Assembly: GCF_003606345.3 (NCBI RefSeq)
Contig: NZ_CP031844.2
Coordinates: forward strand, 806,001 to 870,000
Source: Bartonella krasnovii
Lineage (GTDB): Bacteria > Pseudomonadota > Alphaproteobacteria > Rhizobiales > Rhizobiaceae
Reading direction: 5' to 3'
Length of the DNA stretch: 64,000 bases
Shown here piece after piece: positions 10,591-21,900 of the stretch (position 1 is its first letter; each line of letters opens with the position of its first letter). A program made the translations under genes and the position numbers. The notes below the pieces were generated by a model. The model made no database searches. It was not told the origin of the DNA and saw only the letters and a program-made list of their open reading frames with translations.

Positions 10591-10914
10591 ATGAATGTGA
10601 AAATTTCAGATGCTGCAGCTCAGCAAATTGTACAGATACTTTTGCGTGAACCTGATAAAATAGCCTTACGCATTTCTGTTGAGGGTGGTGGATGTTCAGG
10701 TTTTTCTTATAAATATGACTTGGTTTCAGAAATGTGTAAAGATGACCTTGTTTTAAAAAAAGATGGGGCAATTGTGCTTATTGATTCACTATCGATTCCT
10801 TTCATGGAAGGAGCTGAGATTGATTTTGTTGATGATCTTATGGGGCAGTCTTTTCAGATTCATAATCCCAATGCTGTTTCATCATGTGGTTGTGGTGTAA
10901 GTTTTTCAATTTGA
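10591..10914 (+). CDS. erpA: A-type iron-sulfur cluster insertion protein
   Basis: A 107-residue A-type carrier that passes Fe-S clusters to target enzymes. The three conserved cysteines are present: C35 in GGGCSGFSY, and C99 and C101 in the C-terminal SCGCGVSF. The length and fold signature (VDDLMGQSFQIHNPNA) match ErpA/IscA/HesB. The divergent neighbour of dgt in rhizobia and Brucella is the ErpA-like member, so I favour that symbol; IscA-like is the alternative. The start ATG has an AGGA-type site upstream (GCAAGGATATATAAA). Confidence 0.92.
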   Translation: MNVKISDAAAQQIVQILLREPDKIALRISVEGGGCSGFSYKYDLVSEMCKDDLVLKKDGAIVLIDSLSIPFMEGAEIDFVDDLMGQSFQIHNPNAVSSCGCGVSFSI

Positions 10915-10927
10915 GAGTGGGGACTTT

Positions 10928-11938
10928 GTGATATTGTTTATTGAAAAAAATATCATGTTGGTCAACAATGTAAAAATGGCTAGTCTTATAAAAATAGCGC
11001 ATCGATGTGTGCAGTTATGCGTGGTGCTTACTTTATTGATCTGGAGCCACTATGCTTTTTGTGAAGAAGGAGTAGATCAGCAGCAGGGATCATCACGGAG
11101 TTTTATTCTAAAGCCCCAAGAGCAGGAAAAAGGGAGCTTAGAATCTCAAGCACAACTCATTTTGAATGCTCGATTAACAAATAGCCGTCAAGATATTGAG
11201 AAAGGGCTTGTTTGGCGGGTTTATGCTCCTATTCTAGGGATTGATAATAAATTACCGTTAGTGGCAACCCATAAGGGGGGAAGTGCGCGTTTTGATTTAG
11301 AGCCAGGAAGCTATCTTGTTCATGTTTCATTTGGTCATATGAGTGCTGTGCGCTATATTCGTCTAGAAAATGGGCAGAGTCTTGTGAAAAATTTTTATCT
11401 TGAGGCAGGTGGTCTTATTTTAAATGCGACACTGCTCAATGGTGAAATCAATGAAAAGGAATTACGTTTCACGATCTATGAGGATGAAAAAGAAAATGAT
11501 GATACCGGGATAATTTTATCAAATGTTAAACCTCAATCTGTTGTGCGTTTAAAAGCTGGCCGCTACCATGTTGCTTCCCATTATGGTTCCATTAATGCGA
11601 CGGTACGTTCGGATATTCAAGTAGAAGCTGGTAAAATAACGGAAGTTACTCTTGAGCATCAGGCTGCTCAAATTGTGTTAAAGCTGGTACGACAAGAAGG
11701 AGGAGAAGCGCTTGCCGATACAAGTTGGTCTCTTGCCAATGATTCTGGTGATATTGTTTATGAAACAGTTGGCGCTTATGTTTCACTCGTATTAGCGGAG
11801 GGAGAGTATATTGCCATTGCTAAAAATAAAGATAAAATTTATCAAAAGGTTTTTTCTGTCGTTTCTGGTCATGATGAAGATATAAGCGTGGTGGCGAATG
11901 AACAAAATATGCAACGAATTGATGAAGATATGGATTGA
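10928..11938 (+). CDS. secreted protein with three beta-rich repeats, unknown function
   Basis: I do not recognise this 336-residue protein. It begins with a signal peptide-like stretch (RCVQLCVVLTLLIWSHYAFCEEG), so it is exported. After that I see three repeats of about 85 residues, each with the pattern GxYxVxxxxGxxxxxxxxxVxxG: LEPGSYLVHVSFGHMS, LKAGRYHVASHYGSIN and LAEGEYIAIAKNKDK. This looks like PEGA-like or carboxypeptidase regulatory-like beta-sandwich units. The GTG at 10928 has a good site (GAGTGGGGA); an ATG at 10955 or 10976 is possible. It lies 13 bases after erpA and just before ccdA, so it is probably in that operon. Confidence 0.8.
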   Translation: MILFIEKNIMLVNNVKMASLIKIAHRCVQLCVVLTLLIWSHYAFCEEGVDQQQGSSRSFILKPQEQEKGSLESQAQLILNARLTNSRQDIEKGLVWRVYAPILGIDNKLPLVATHKGGSARFDLEPGSYLVHVSFGHMSAVRYIRLENGQSLVKNFYLEAGGLILNATLLNGEINEKELRFTIYEDEKENDDTGIILSNVKPQSVVRLKAGRYHVASHYGSINATVRSDIQVEAGKITEVTLEHQAAQIVLKLVRQEGGEALADTSWSLANDSGDIVYETVGAYVSLVLAEGEYIAIAKNKDKIYQKVFSVVSGHDEDISVVANEQNMQRIDEDMD

Positions 11939-11960
11939 TCGTTCTTCATAGAACTAAACC

Positions 11961-12770
11961 GTGATGAAAGATGGGGTGTGCGTTTTGATTGAAATTTCAA
12001 CAGTTGGTGTATTTTTTGCGGGGGCTCTCTCTTTTTTGTCGCCATGTGTTTTGCCATTAGTTCCTCCTTATTTATGCTATATGGCAGGGATTGGTATTGA
12101 TGATTTTCGGTCAGAAAAACATGATGCGAAAGTCTTTATACGGTGGGCTTTATTGTCTTCTGTTATCGCTTTTGTTCTTGGGTTTACCACTGTTTTTGTT
12201 GCTTTAGGTGCTAGTGCAAGTACAATTGGTAAATTCATCGGTTATTATCGTGATTGGTTTGCACTTGCTGCTGGAATAATCATTATTATTTTTGGTTTAA
12301 ATTTTTTAGGGCTTTTCAAGATTTCGTTTTTATTTCGTGAAGCCCGTTTTCAGACTCATAAAACACCTGCTGGTCCTTTAGGAGCTTATGTTATTGGGTT
12401 AGCTTTTGCCTTTGGTTGGACACCGTGTATTGGCCCCATTTTAGGGCCTATTATAACGCTTGCTGGAACAAAAGAAACTGTTGGTGAGGGCGCTATTCTA
12501 TTAGCAGTTTATGCATTAGGTCTTGCTGTTCCTTTTGTATTGGCTGCTTTATTTTCCAGTCGTTTTATGCGATTTTTAGCAGCTTTTCGTATTCATTTAG
12601 GAAAAGTTGAAAAAATTATTGGTGTTGTTCTTATTCTTACAGGGATTTTATTTTTAACAGGCTCTATGCAGGACCTTTCATTTTGGCTTTTAGAACATTA
12701 TCCTTCATTGAGTTATGTTGAAGATATTCGTTGGCATGATATTATGAACTTTTTGGGATTTTCTCGTTAG
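11961..12770 (+). CDS. ccdA: CcdA-type cytochrome c biogenesis / thiol-transport protein
   Basis: This integral membrane protein carries reducing power from cytoplasmic thioredoxin to periplasmic thiol proteins, as needed for cytochrome c maturation. About six membrane segments are visible in 269 residues. The two redox cysteines lie in matching half-repeat motifs, [16 protein letters not shown] and [12 protein letters not shown], which also reflect the inverted-repeat architecture of the family. The start is uncertain: GTG at 11961 and ATG at 11964 are available, and a TTG at 11985 would begin right before the conserved [11 protein letters not shown]. The gene sits between the secreted repeat protein and glmU. 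Confidence 0.92.
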   Translation: MMKDGVCVLIEISTVGVFFAGALSFLSPCVLPLVPPYLCYMAGIGIDDFRSEKHDAKVFIRWALLSSVIAFVLGFTTVFVALGASASTIGKFIGYYRDWFALAAGIIIIIFGLNFLGLFKISFLFREARFQTHKTPAGPLGAYVIGLAFAFGWTPCIGPILGPIITLAGTKETVGEGAILLAVYALGLAVPFVLAALFSSRFMRFLAAFRIHLGKVEKIIGVVLILTGILFLTGSMQDLSFWLLEHYPSLSYVEDIRWHDIMNFLGFSR

Positions 12771-12784
12771 TCTTATGTGTTTTT

Positions 12785-14149
12785 ATGGTTAGAAGTTGTC
12801 TTTCTATTGTTCTTGCTGCAGGTGAGGGGACGCGTATGAAGTCGTCTCTCCCTAAAGTGCTGCATAAAATTGCTGGATTGCCTCTTATATGTCATGTTCT
12901 AAAACAAATAGAATTGGCAGGATCTTCAAAATTGGCTGTCGTTGTGGGATTTGGTGCTCAAGAGGTTGTACATATTGTTCAGTCATTTGTAAAAGATGTG
13001 ATGATTTTTGAGCAAAAAGAGCGTTTAGGAACGGCGCATGCTGTTTTATCAGCTCGTTTAGCTTTGCAAAAGGGAGTGGATGATGTTCTCATTGTTTTTG
13101 GAGATACGCCTCTCATTCAGCAAGATTCTTTGTGTCAAATGCGTGCACAGCTTGCTGATGGAGCAGATGTTGTTTTTGCGGGTTTTCATACTCAAGATCC
13201 AACAGGTTATGGGCGCCTTCTCGAGAAAAATGGTCAATTGATCGCAATTGTTGAAGAAAAAGATGCGAGTAATGAAGAAAAAAAGATTTCTTTTTGTAAT
13301 GGGGGAATACTCGCTATACGTGGAAAACATGCCCTTTCTCTTTTAGAGAAGGTTGATAATAACAATATGAAAAAGGAATATTACTTAACCGATATTGCTT
13401 CTCTTGCTTCGCGTGAAGGATTAGATGTACGTGTTGTTGAAGTCCCTTTTGAAAATATTGTAGGAATTAACAACGGTCTTGAGCTTTCTGAGGCTGATTC
13501 TTTGTGGCAAAAACGTAAAGCGCGTGATTTAATGTTATCGGGTGTTATACTCTTAAAACCAGAAACAGTCTATTTTTCTTATGATACAGAAATTGAACCA
13601 GGGGTAGTGATAGAACCAAATGTTTATTTTGGATTAGGTGTGAAAGTACAATCTGGTGCTGTGATTCATGCCTTTAGTTATCTTGAAGGTTCTGTGGTTG
13701 GTCAAGATGCACAGATTGGTCCCTATGCACGTTTGCGTCCTGGAACAGAGTTGGCAAAATCCGTAAAGATTGGAAATTTTTGTGAAGTCAAACAGGCTAA
13801 GGTAGGGGAATCTTCTAAAATCAATCATTTAAGTTATATTGGTGATGCCGAAATTGGTACGCATACCAATATTGGAGCCGGTACGATTACGTGCAATTAT
13901 GATGGATTTAACAAATATAAAACCATGATTGGTGATCATGCTTTTGTTGGATCTAATACGGCGCTTGTTTCCCCATTGGTGATAGGGAATGGCTCTTACG
14001 TTGCTTCAGGAAGTGTTATTACTGAAAATATCCCTATGAACAGTATGGCTTTTGGGCGAGCACGGCAGGTTATAAAAGAGGGCTACGCAACAAAATTTCG
14101 GGCGCGTTTGTTAGAGAACAGCTTGTCAAAAAACAAACAGAAAAAATGA
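12785..14149 (+). CDS. glmU: bifunctional glucosamine-1-phosphate acetyltransferase / UDP-GlcNAc pyrophosphorylase
   Basis: It acetylates glucosamine 1-phosphate and then transfers UMP to it, giving UDP-GlcNAc for peptidoglycan and lipid A. The 454-residue protein has the two expected parts. An N-terminal nucleotidyltransferase carries [18 protein letters not shown] (about residues 11-28) and FGDTPLI. A C-terminal left-handed beta-helix of hexapeptide repeats carries the acetyltransferase site ([22 protein letters not shown]). It follows ccdA by 14 bases and precedes glmS, so two consecutive UDP-GlcNAc genes are together. Confidence 0.97.
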   Translation: MVRSCLSIVLAAGEGTRMKSSLPKVLHKIAGLPLICHVLKQIELAGSSKLAVVVGFGAQEVVHIVQSFVKDVMIFEQKERLGTAHAVLSARLALQKGVDDVLIVFGDTPLIQQDSLCQMRAQLADGADVVFAGFHTQDPTGYGRLLEKNGQLIAIVEEKDASNEEKKISFCNGGILAIRGKHALSLLEKVDNNNMKKEYYLTDIASLASREGLDVRVVEVPFENIVGINNGLELSEADSLWQKRKARDLMLSGVILLKPETVYFSYDTEIEPGVVIEPNVYFGLGVKVQSGAVIHAFSYLEGSVVGQDAQIGPYARLRPGTELAKSVKIGNFCEVKQAKVGESSKINHLSYIGDAEIGTHTNIGAGTITCNYDGFNKYKTMIGDHAFVGSNTALVSPLVIGNGSYVASGSVITENIPMNSMAFGRARQVIKEGYATKFRARLLENSLSKNKQKK

Positions 14150-14322
14150 CCATTTTCAGTTTATTTCTTTGTTTTGTACGATCTAACGATGGAGAGGAGC
14201 GTTATTCTTAAAGATTGCCGTACTCCATGTTTAAATTATTTTATTATTTATCGTTTTAAATAAAGACTGTTAGATTGTTTTATGAGATTTAAATCTTAAG
14301 ATATGTGGGTTGGAGCTTTTAA

Positions 14323-16146
14323 ATGTGTGGAATTATTGGAATTCTTGGAAAGAGGTGTGTTGCGTCTTCTTTGCTTGAGGGGTTAAAACGCCTTGAATAT
14401 AGAGGGTATGATTCATCTGGGGTGGCAACAGTATATAATGGGCATCTTTATCGTGTACGTGCTGAGGGGAAGCTTGTTCATTTAGAAGAAAAATTAAAAA
14501 AAACGCCTCTGAAGGGAAATTTAGGGATTGGACATACCCGTTGGGCGACACATGGTGTTGCTGTTGAACGCAATGCGCATCCCCATGTAACCGAAAAGCT
14601 TGCGGTTGTTCATAATGGTATTATTGAAAATTTTGTAGAATTGCAAAAAGAACTCATCGAGGATGGTTATATCTTTGAAACAGAGACGGATACGGAAGTT
14701 ATTGCACATTTAATAACGCGTGCATTAAAAAGTGGTCTTTCTCCGCAAGAAGCTATGCGTACCAGTTGGAAAAGACTGCAGGGGGCTTTTGCACTTGCTC
14801 TTATTTTTGAAGGTGAAGATAACCTTATGATTGCGGCTCGCTCTGGTCCACCGTTGGCAATCGGTTATGGAAAAGATGAATTTTTTGTAGGATCAGATGC
14901 TATTTCTTTGGCTCCATTCGTTGATCATATTAGCTATTTGGAAGATGGGGATTGGGCTGTTCTTACACGGGAAGGCGTCACAATTTATGATGGAGATAAT
15001 CAACCGGTAAAACGTTCTGTGACAGCCTTACTTGAAGAAGCATTATTGATTTCTAAGGGAAATCATCGTCATTTTATGCACAAGGAAATGTTTGAACAAC
15101 CTGAAGTGATTTCTCATAATTTGGCGCATTATCTTGACCTTGGAAATTATACCGTTCGACCTTTTGAGAACTTGATTGATTGGACAAATATTAATCGGAT
15201 TATTTTTACAGGCTGTGGAACAGCTTATTATTCAACCTTAGTTGCGCGCTATTGGTTTGAGAAATATGCCGCTTTAAGTGTTGATAATGATGTTGCTTCG
15301 GAATTTCGTTATCGTGAATCCCCTATAACCTCTGATGTATTATCTCTGTTTGTTTCTCAATCTGGTGAAACAGCTGATACATTGGCTTCTTTGCGTTATT
15401 GTCGTGAGCGGGGTGTGAAATCAGCAACAATTGTGAACGTTGAGCAATCAACAATGGCAAGAGAGGCTGATTTTATTTTCCCAACACTTGCTGGACCGGA
15501 AATTGGTGTTGCTTCAACAAAAGCTTTTACCTGTCAATTGGCAACGCTTGCTTCCATAGCACTTAGTGCTGCTAAACAACGTGGCTATCTCACGGTTCAA
15601 GTGGAACAGCAATTGGTTCAACAGTTGGCAGAAGTTCCTCGTATTTTAAATGAGGTCTTAAAATTAGAAGGAAAAATTGAATCTCTTTGTCGTAATTTGG
15701 TGAATGCAAATAGTGTTCTTTATCTGGGACGTGGAACTTCTTATCCGATTGCTTTGGAGGGAGCCCTTAAACTGAAAGAGCTTTCTTATATTCATGCTGA
15801 GGGTTATGCGGCGGGGGAGTTGAAGCATGGACCAATTGCACTGGTGGATGAGACAATCCCCGTTATTGTTGTAGCACCTTATGATAGGTGGTTTGAAAAA
15901 ACTTTGTCTAATATGCAAGAAGTAGGAGCGCGTAATGGTCGTATTATTTTAATAACCGATGAAAAAGGAGCAGAAGCAGCTTGTCTTAAGACTTTATCAA
16001 CGATTACTTTGCCCATTGTTCCAGAATTTATTACTCCTATTATTTATGCGCTCCCCATTCAGTTAATCGCTTATCATACGGCTGTTTTATTAGGAACAGA
16101 TGTTGATCAACCACGTAATTTAGCAAAATCAGTCACCGTTGAATAA
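14323..16146 (+). CDS. glmS: glutamine--fructose-6-phosphate aminotransferase
   Basis: It makes glucosamine 6-phosphate from fructose 6-phosphate and glutamine, the first committed step of amino-sugar synthesis. The 607-residue protein begins MCGIIGILG, so after Met removal the catalytic Cys is N-terminal (Ntn glutaminase). The glutaminase domain carries GHTRWATHG and VVHNGIIENF. Two SIS domains bind sugar phosphate (FTGCGTAYYS, SQSGETADTLA, GRGTSYPIALEGALKLKE), and the protein ends in the conserved DQPRNLAKSVTVE. It lies 173 bases after glmU on the same strand. I see no glmS ribozyme in the leader. Confidence 0.97.
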   Translation: MCGIIGILGKRCVASSLLEGLKRLEYRGYDSSGVATVYNGHLYRVRAEGKLVHLEEKLKKTPLKGNLGIGHTRWATHGVAVERNAHPHVTEKLAVVHNGIIENFVELQKELIEDGYIFETETDTEVIAHLITRALKSGLSPQEAMRTSWKRLQGAFALALIFEGEDNLMIAARSGPPLAIGYGKDEFFVGSDAISLAPFVDHISYLEDGDWAVLTREGVTIYDGDNQPVKRSVTALLEEALLISKGNHRHFMHKEMFEQPEVISHNLAHYLDLGNYTVRPFENLIDWTNINRIIFTGCGTAYYSTLVARYWFEKYAALSVDNDVASEFRYRESPITSDVLSLFVSQSGETADTLASLRYCRERGVKSATIVNVEQSTMAREADFIFPTLAGPEIGVASTKAFTCQLATLASIALSAAKQRGYLTVQVEQQLVQQLAEVPRILNEVLKLEGKIESLCRNLVNANSVLYLGRGTSYPIALEGALKLKELSYIHAEGYAAGELKHGPIALVDETIPVIVVAPYDRWFEKTLSNMQEVGARNGRIILITDEKGAEAACLKTLSTITLPIVPEFITPIIYALPIQLIAYHTAVLLGTDVDQPRNLAKSVTVE

Positions 16147-16441
16147 AAATAGATTGTATATTTCTGAACTTTGAGAGAATAAAAAAATATTTTTTTAAGC
16201 AATCAAAAAATGGATCAGATGTATAAAGATAAGGGTTAAAAGAGCATATTATGCTTCTCCTCCTTTAATACAAGAGTTAATCCCCCAGATGGGGAGAGAA
16301 GGCGCTGCTGTTGGTTTGTTATTCTTTTATGAAGCATAAATGGTGTAGGGAGTGTGTTAGATCATTTATGAATGATCTAAGAAAGAAAAATATATTTGCA
16401 TGGGAAGTATTTTTATTTTTATCAAAATTTTTTTTCTATCA
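16147..16441. other. intergenic region between convergent glmS and recG
   Basis: No gene seen in 295 bases. The only clear structures are a short CCCC-AGAT-GGGG hairpin near 16281 and the longer hairpin at 16357-16380, listed separately. Confidence 0.5.
16357..16380. terminator. perfect hairpin between glmS and recG
   Basis: A perfect 10-base stem (TTAGATCATT with AATGATCTAA) with a TATG loop lies in the convergent glmS/recG gap, 62 bases from the recG stop. It lacks a T-run on either strand, so a terminator role is only suggested by position. Confidence 0.35.
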
Positions 16442-18550
16442 TTATCCTGCTCGTAAGAGGCGTGTAGCGTTGTCGTGTCCGAAAAGATAAAGGAGTAACC
16501 TTAAAGCTTGTCCTTGCTCAGAAGAAAGATGAGGATCACGTTGTAAAAATAAGCGTGCATCCTTTCTTGCTATTGATAAAAGATCACTGTGAACAGCAAG
16601 ATTTGCTATATGAAATTCAGGGGCCCCGGATTGTTTTGTTCCCAAAAGTTCTCCTTCGCCTCGCAAGCGCCAATCTTCTTCGGCGATTTCAAAACCATCT
16701 TCTGTATTACGGATAATATTCAAGCGTTTTGCTGCTGTTTTGGTGAGTGGATCTTTATAGAGCAAAATACAGGAAGATTTTTTATCGCCTCGTCCTACAC
16801 GTCCACGCAATTGGTGCAATTGTGAAAGGCCAAAATGTTCTGCATGTTCGATGATAATAATGGAAGCGTCTGGAATATCCACGCCTACTTCAATGACGGT
16901 CGTTGCAACTAAAATACGTGTATTTCCGCATTTAAAAGATGCCATAGCTGCTTCTTTTTCTGCTGTAGACATTTTACCATGGATCATCCCAACACGTGCT
17001 CCAAAGCGTTCATGAAGAAACGCAAAACGATTTTCAATTGAAGTGAGATCAAGAGCTGTCGATTCCTCCACTAAAGGACAAATCCAATAGAGTTTTTCTT
17101 CTTTTTCGAGTGCAATTGCGATTCGTTCTATAAGCTCATGCATACGTTTTAAAGAAAGCATTGCTGTTGTAATGGGTTGTCGTCCCATGGGTTTTTCTGT
17201 AATTTTGGATACATCCATGTCGCCAAAAGCTGTTAAGACAAGTGTGCGGGGAATGGGCGTGGCGGTCATGACCAGCATGTCCGGTTTATTGCCTTTTTCT
17301 GTAAGTGCAATACGTTGATGCACACCAAAACGGTGTTGTTCATCGATAATGGTTAAGGCGAGATTGTTATAAGTAACGCTGTCTTGTATAAGAGCATGGG
17401 TTCCAATGACAATAGAAACTTGACCTGACAAAATATCATTCAAAATATTTGTTCGCAATTTTCCTTTTTCTCGTCCTGTTAAAAGCGTTGTTTGTAAGCC
17501 TATCTTTTCGGCAAGAGGGGTAATGGTGGCAAAATGTTGCCGAGCAAGAACTTCTGTGGGGGCCATTAAAGCTGATTGACCTGCATTTTCAGCAATTTGT
17601 GCCATTGCCATTAATGCCACGATTGTTTTTCCTGCGCCTACATCGCCTTGGAGCAGTCTTAGCATCGGTTCTGGTGAAGAAAGATCATTGGCAATGTCTT
17701 CTATTGCTTTTATTTGTCCTTTTGTGAGTTGAAAGGGGAGAACATTAAGCAATTTTTTCGTATAAATTCCCGTTGATGGTCGAGGGGTCCCAACAAGAGA
17801 TTTGGTTTTCAAACGTACAAGACCTAGCGCCAATTGACAAGCGAGAAGTTCATCATAGGCAAGACGTTTACGTGCTGTACTTTCTAGAGCTAGATCATCG
17901 GGATTAATAGGGGCATGGATACGGCGTAAAGCAACAGAAAAGGAAGAAAAGTTTTGCTGTTTTTTAACATTTTCATCTATCCATTCTGGGAGAAGAGGAA
18001 TAAAATCGAGAGCGTTTTGTATAGCACGTCTTAACGTTTTTGAGGCGAGTCCAGCGGTAGAGGGATAAACAGGTTCGATGAGAGGAATCTGATTTGATTG
18101 TTCGCTCGGGATGATATGGTCGGGATGGGCCATTGAAAGTTGCCCATTAAACCATTCAACTTTTCCTGATACAATGACTTTTTTCCCCTCAGAGAGTTGT
18201 TTTTTGAGCCAAAGAGGCTGAGCATGAAAAAAAACTAAATTTATTTTTCCTGTTTGATCATGGGCAATAACACGATAGGGAATTCGATTATGACCACGGG
18301 GTGGAGGCTGGTGTTGATCAATGACAATTTCCAGCGTAACAGTCTCTCCTTCTTTTGCATCAGCAATGCTGGGACGCATTCTGCGGTCTATAACAGAATG
18401 GGGCATCAATTGAAGAAGGTCAATAAGCGTTGCTTCACGTTGTGTCGGATTAATATTTAAAAGTTTTGTCAGTAAGCCATAGACCTTAGGTGTAATACCA
18501 GAAAGGGTTCGAATGGAATTAAAAAGAGGGGTAAGAAGACTTGGAGGCAT
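16442..18550 (-). CDS. recG: ATP-dependent DNA helicase RecG
   Basis: RecG regresses stalled replication forks and branch-migrates Holliday junctions. The 702-residue protein has an N-terminal wedge/OB region, then SF2 helicase motifs: Walker A GDVGAGKT (302-309), DEQH box (403-406), MTATPIPRTL (motif III) and QLRGRVGRG (motif VI) near the C-terminus. Length is normal. It is transcribed alone, convergent with glmS and divergent from dnaE across a 373-base gap. Confidence 0.97.
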   Translation of the reverse strand: MPPSLLTPLFNSIRTLSGITPKVYGLLTKLLNINPTQREATLIDLLQLMPHSVIDRRMRPSIADAKEGETVTLEIVIDQHQPPPRGHNRIPYRVIAHDQTGKINLVFFHAQPLWLKKQLSEGKKVIVSGKVEWFNGQLSMAHPDHIIPSEQSNQIPLIEPVYPSTAGLASKTLRRAIQNALDFIPLLPEWIDENVKKQQNFSSFSVALRRIHAPINPDDLALESTARKRLAYDELLACQLALGLVRLKTKSLVGTPRPSTGIYTKKLLNVLPFQLTKGQIKAIEDIANDLSSPEPMLRLLQGDVGAGKTIVALMAMAQIAENAGQSALMAPTEVLARQHFATITPLAEKIGLQTTLLTGREKGKLRTNILNDILSGQVSIVIGTHALIQDSVTYNNLALTIIDEQHRFGVHQRIALTEKGNKPDMLVMTATPIPRTLVLTAFGDMDVSKITEKPMGRQPITTAMLSLKRMHELIERIAIALEKEEKLYWICPLVEESTALDLTSIENRFAFLHERFGARVGMIHGKMSTAEKEAAMASFKCGNTRILVATTVIEVGVDIPDASIIIIEHAEHFGLSQLHQLRGRVGRGDKKSSCILLYKDPLTKTAAKRLNIIRNTEDGFEIAEEDWRLRGEGELLGTKQSGAPEFHIANLAVHSDLLSIARKDARLFLQRDPHLSSEQGQALRLLLYLFGHDNATRLLRAG

Positions 18551-18923
18551 GAGGAAATTTAACCTGCTCTTTTTGTTTTTTCTAGACCTTTAGAAGAGCT
18601 TTTTTGGGGATAAATTCATAAAGAGAAAGTTGTTTTATTAACTTTATTGAGTGTTAGGGAAGAAAAATGAATATTTAATGAGAAATACAATAAAAGAATA
18701 CTAAAATTAAAGGGCTTATATGAGATATATTTTTCTTCTTTTTATTTTAGGCGTTTATTTGCTGTGAATAGAGGTCTTTTCTTGATAGAACTCTCTTATA
18801 AATATCAGTAAAATTGGGATATTTTCCTATGTGGGATGATAAATTTATAGCTTTAACGTTATGTTAGTGTGAAATTTTTTCTTTAAGGGGTGCTGTTTTG
18901 CATTTAGTTTGTAATAGGAAATT
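18551..18923. other. divergent region between recG and dnaE
   Basis: This 373-base AT-rich gap should hold the promoters of recG (-) and dnaE (+). I see no small gene and no strong inverted repeat. AATAGGAA just before 18924 serves as the dnaE ribosome binding site. Confidence 0.5.
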
Positions 18924-21900
18924 GTGAGAGTGATCAAAGATAAAAATAAACTGCAAAAAGACAAAAATTCTCTTCCTCGCTTTATTCATTTGAGAGTGCA
19001 TTCAGCTTATTCTTTGCTTGAAGGGGCTTTAAAAATCCCGCAAATTATTCAACAGGCGATTTCAGATCATGCACCAGCGGTTGCTATTAGTGATACCAAT
19101 AATTTATTTGGGGCTTTGGAATTTTCGCAGTATTGTCTTTCTCATGGGATTCAACCTATTATTGGTTGTCAGCTTACCGTTGATTTTTGTGATGAAAATA
19201 ATCATTCACGTTTGGTTAAAGGACGGAATGCTTCTGATTTTTGTTCTATCGTTCTGTTGGCTGCTAGTAAAACCGGCTATGCTCATTTGGTTCGTCTTGT
19301 AAGCCGTGCTTATCTTGATAAATGTGATACGGATCCTCCTCATATTAAAGCTGATTGGCTGGTGGCACACAGTGAAGGCATCATCGCTTTAACGGGTGGT
19401 AAGGGAGGACCTATTAATCTTTCCTTGGCAGAAGAAAAAAAAGAACGCGCTGTTGAGCGCCTAATTTATTTGAAAAAAACTTTCTCTGATCGTCTTTATG
19501 TGGAATTACAACGGCATGGCTCTTATGACAGAGGGGTAGAAGCAGATCTTATTGAATTAGCTTATGCGCATGAAGTTCCTCTTGTTGCAACGAATGAAGC
19601 TTTTTTTCTGAATAGAGAAGGGTATGAAGCTCATGATGCATTAATGGCTGTTTCAGAAGGACAAATCGTCTCTAATCCAGATCGCAAGCGGGTGACTCCA
19701 GATCATTATTTGAAATCACAAAATGAAATGGTTGCACTGTTTTCTGATCTTCCAGAAGCTTTAGAAAATAGTGTTGAAATTGCATTACGTTGTCATATTG
19801 CAACGCCTCTTCGAAAACCGATATTGCCTCGTTTTATAGAACAATCTGCTAGCTCAGAAACTACTTTAGAAGCAGAAGATAATGAGCTGTTAAGTCAAGC
19901 TAAAGCTGGTTTAGAGATGCGACTTAAAACGATTGGATTGGCTGAAGGGTATACGATCGCAGATTATGAACAGCGGCTTAATTATGAGGTCTCAGTTATT
20001 ACGCGTATGCAATTTTCTGGATATTTTCTTATCGTTTCAGATTTCATAAAATGGGCGAAGATTCATGATATTCCTGTTGGTCCAGGGCGGGGTTCTGGTG
20101 CTGGTTCACTTGTTGCTTATGCATTGACGATTACCGATGTTGATCCATTGCGTTTTTCTCTTCTCTTTGAACGTTTTCTCAATCCAGATCGTGTTTCGAT
20201 GCCAGATTTTGATATCGACTTTTGTCAAGAACGGCGTGAAGAAGTTATTCAATATGTTCAAAAAAAATATGGACGTGATCAAGTTGCTCAAATTATTACC
20301 TTTGGTAAGTTACAAGCCCGTGCGGTTTTGCGTGATGTAGGGCGTGTTTTAGAAGTACCTTATCGTCAGGTGGATTATCTTACAAAATTAATTCCTGCCA
20401 CACCAGGAAGTCAGGTAGAATTAGCGGATGCGATTAAGGATGAACCTAAATTTGAAGAGGAAAAGAAAAAAGATCCGCTCGTAGGACACGTATTAGATAT
20501 AGCACTTCAGTTGGAGGGACTTTATCGTCACGCTTCTACTCATGCTGCAGGGATTGTTATTGGAGATCGTCCGCTTTGGGAGCTTGTCCCAATGTATCGT
20601 GATCCTCGTTCTGATATGCCTGTTACACAATTTAACATGAAATATGTTGAACAGGCAGGGCTGGTAAAGTTTGATTTTCTTGGGTTAAAAACGCTTACTG
20701 TTTTGAAAATGGCCGTTGACTTTGTTGCTAGACAAGGGATCAAAATAGATTTGTCAAATATTCCTCTGAATGATGAAGCAACTTACGCTATGATGGCGCG
20801 GGGTGAAACGGTTGGCGTGTTTCAGGTGGAAAGTTCTGGTATGCGCAAGGCGCTGATTGGAATGAAGCCAGACTGTATTGAGGATATTATTGCGCTGGTT
20901 GCGCTTTATCGTCCTGGTCCAATGGAGAATATTCCAACCTATAACGCACGCAAACACGGGGAAGAGGAAATTGCTTCTATTCATCCTAAAATAGATCATC
21001 TGATTAAAGAAACACAAGGTGTTATAGTCTATCAAGAACAGGTGATGCAGATTGCTCAGGTGCTGGCTGGTTATTCGCTTGGAGAAGCTGATTTATTACG
21101 TCGTGCTATGGGGAAAAAAATTCATGCAGAAATGCAAAAACAGCGTACACGTTTTGTCAATGGAGCCGTTGCTGGTGGAGTTGATAAAGAGCAAGCTGAT
21201 ATTATCTTTGATCTTTTAGCAAAGTTTGCTGATTATGGATTTAATAAATCGCATGCTGCTGCTTATGCAATTGTTTCTTATCAAACAGCTTATATGAAAG
21301 CTAATTATCCCGTTGAATTTTTAGCTGCTTCAATGACGCATGATATGATGAATACCGATAAGCTCAATGATTTTCGGCGTGAGGCATTAAGGCTGGGTAT
21401 TGAAGTTATTGCACCTTCTATACAAACATCTCATCGTATTTTTGAGGTTGCTGGTAACTGTATTTATTATTCTCTTGCTGCCATTAAAGGGGTGGGAGAA
21501 ACAGTTGTCGATCATATCGTCGCTTGTCGTGGAAATAAGATTTTTAAGGATCTGGAAGATTTTTGTGCACGCGTTGATCTTCGTATTGTTAATAAGCGTG
21601 CAATGGAAAGTTTAGTTTGTGCCGGCGCTTTTGATTGTTTTAATATTGCACGTGAGGTTTTATTAGCCAATCTTGGAACACTTCATGCACGGGCACTTCG
21701 TATTCTCAATAACAGCTCTAGCGGGCAGGTTGATATATTTGGAATGGAAGGCGGATTAAAAGAACCATTAATTTTATCCCAAACGACTCCTTGGTTGTTG
21801 GCTGAAAAACTTTATAGAGAATTTCAAGCAATAGGCTTTTACTTTTCTGCTCATCCATTGGATGAGTATCAAGTTATTCTTACCAAAAAACGCGTTCAGA

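Noticed and set aside
14150..14322. Possible glmS ribozyme in the glmS leader
   Set aside because: The known ribozyme core is not recognisable, and it is characteristic of Gram-positive bacteria.
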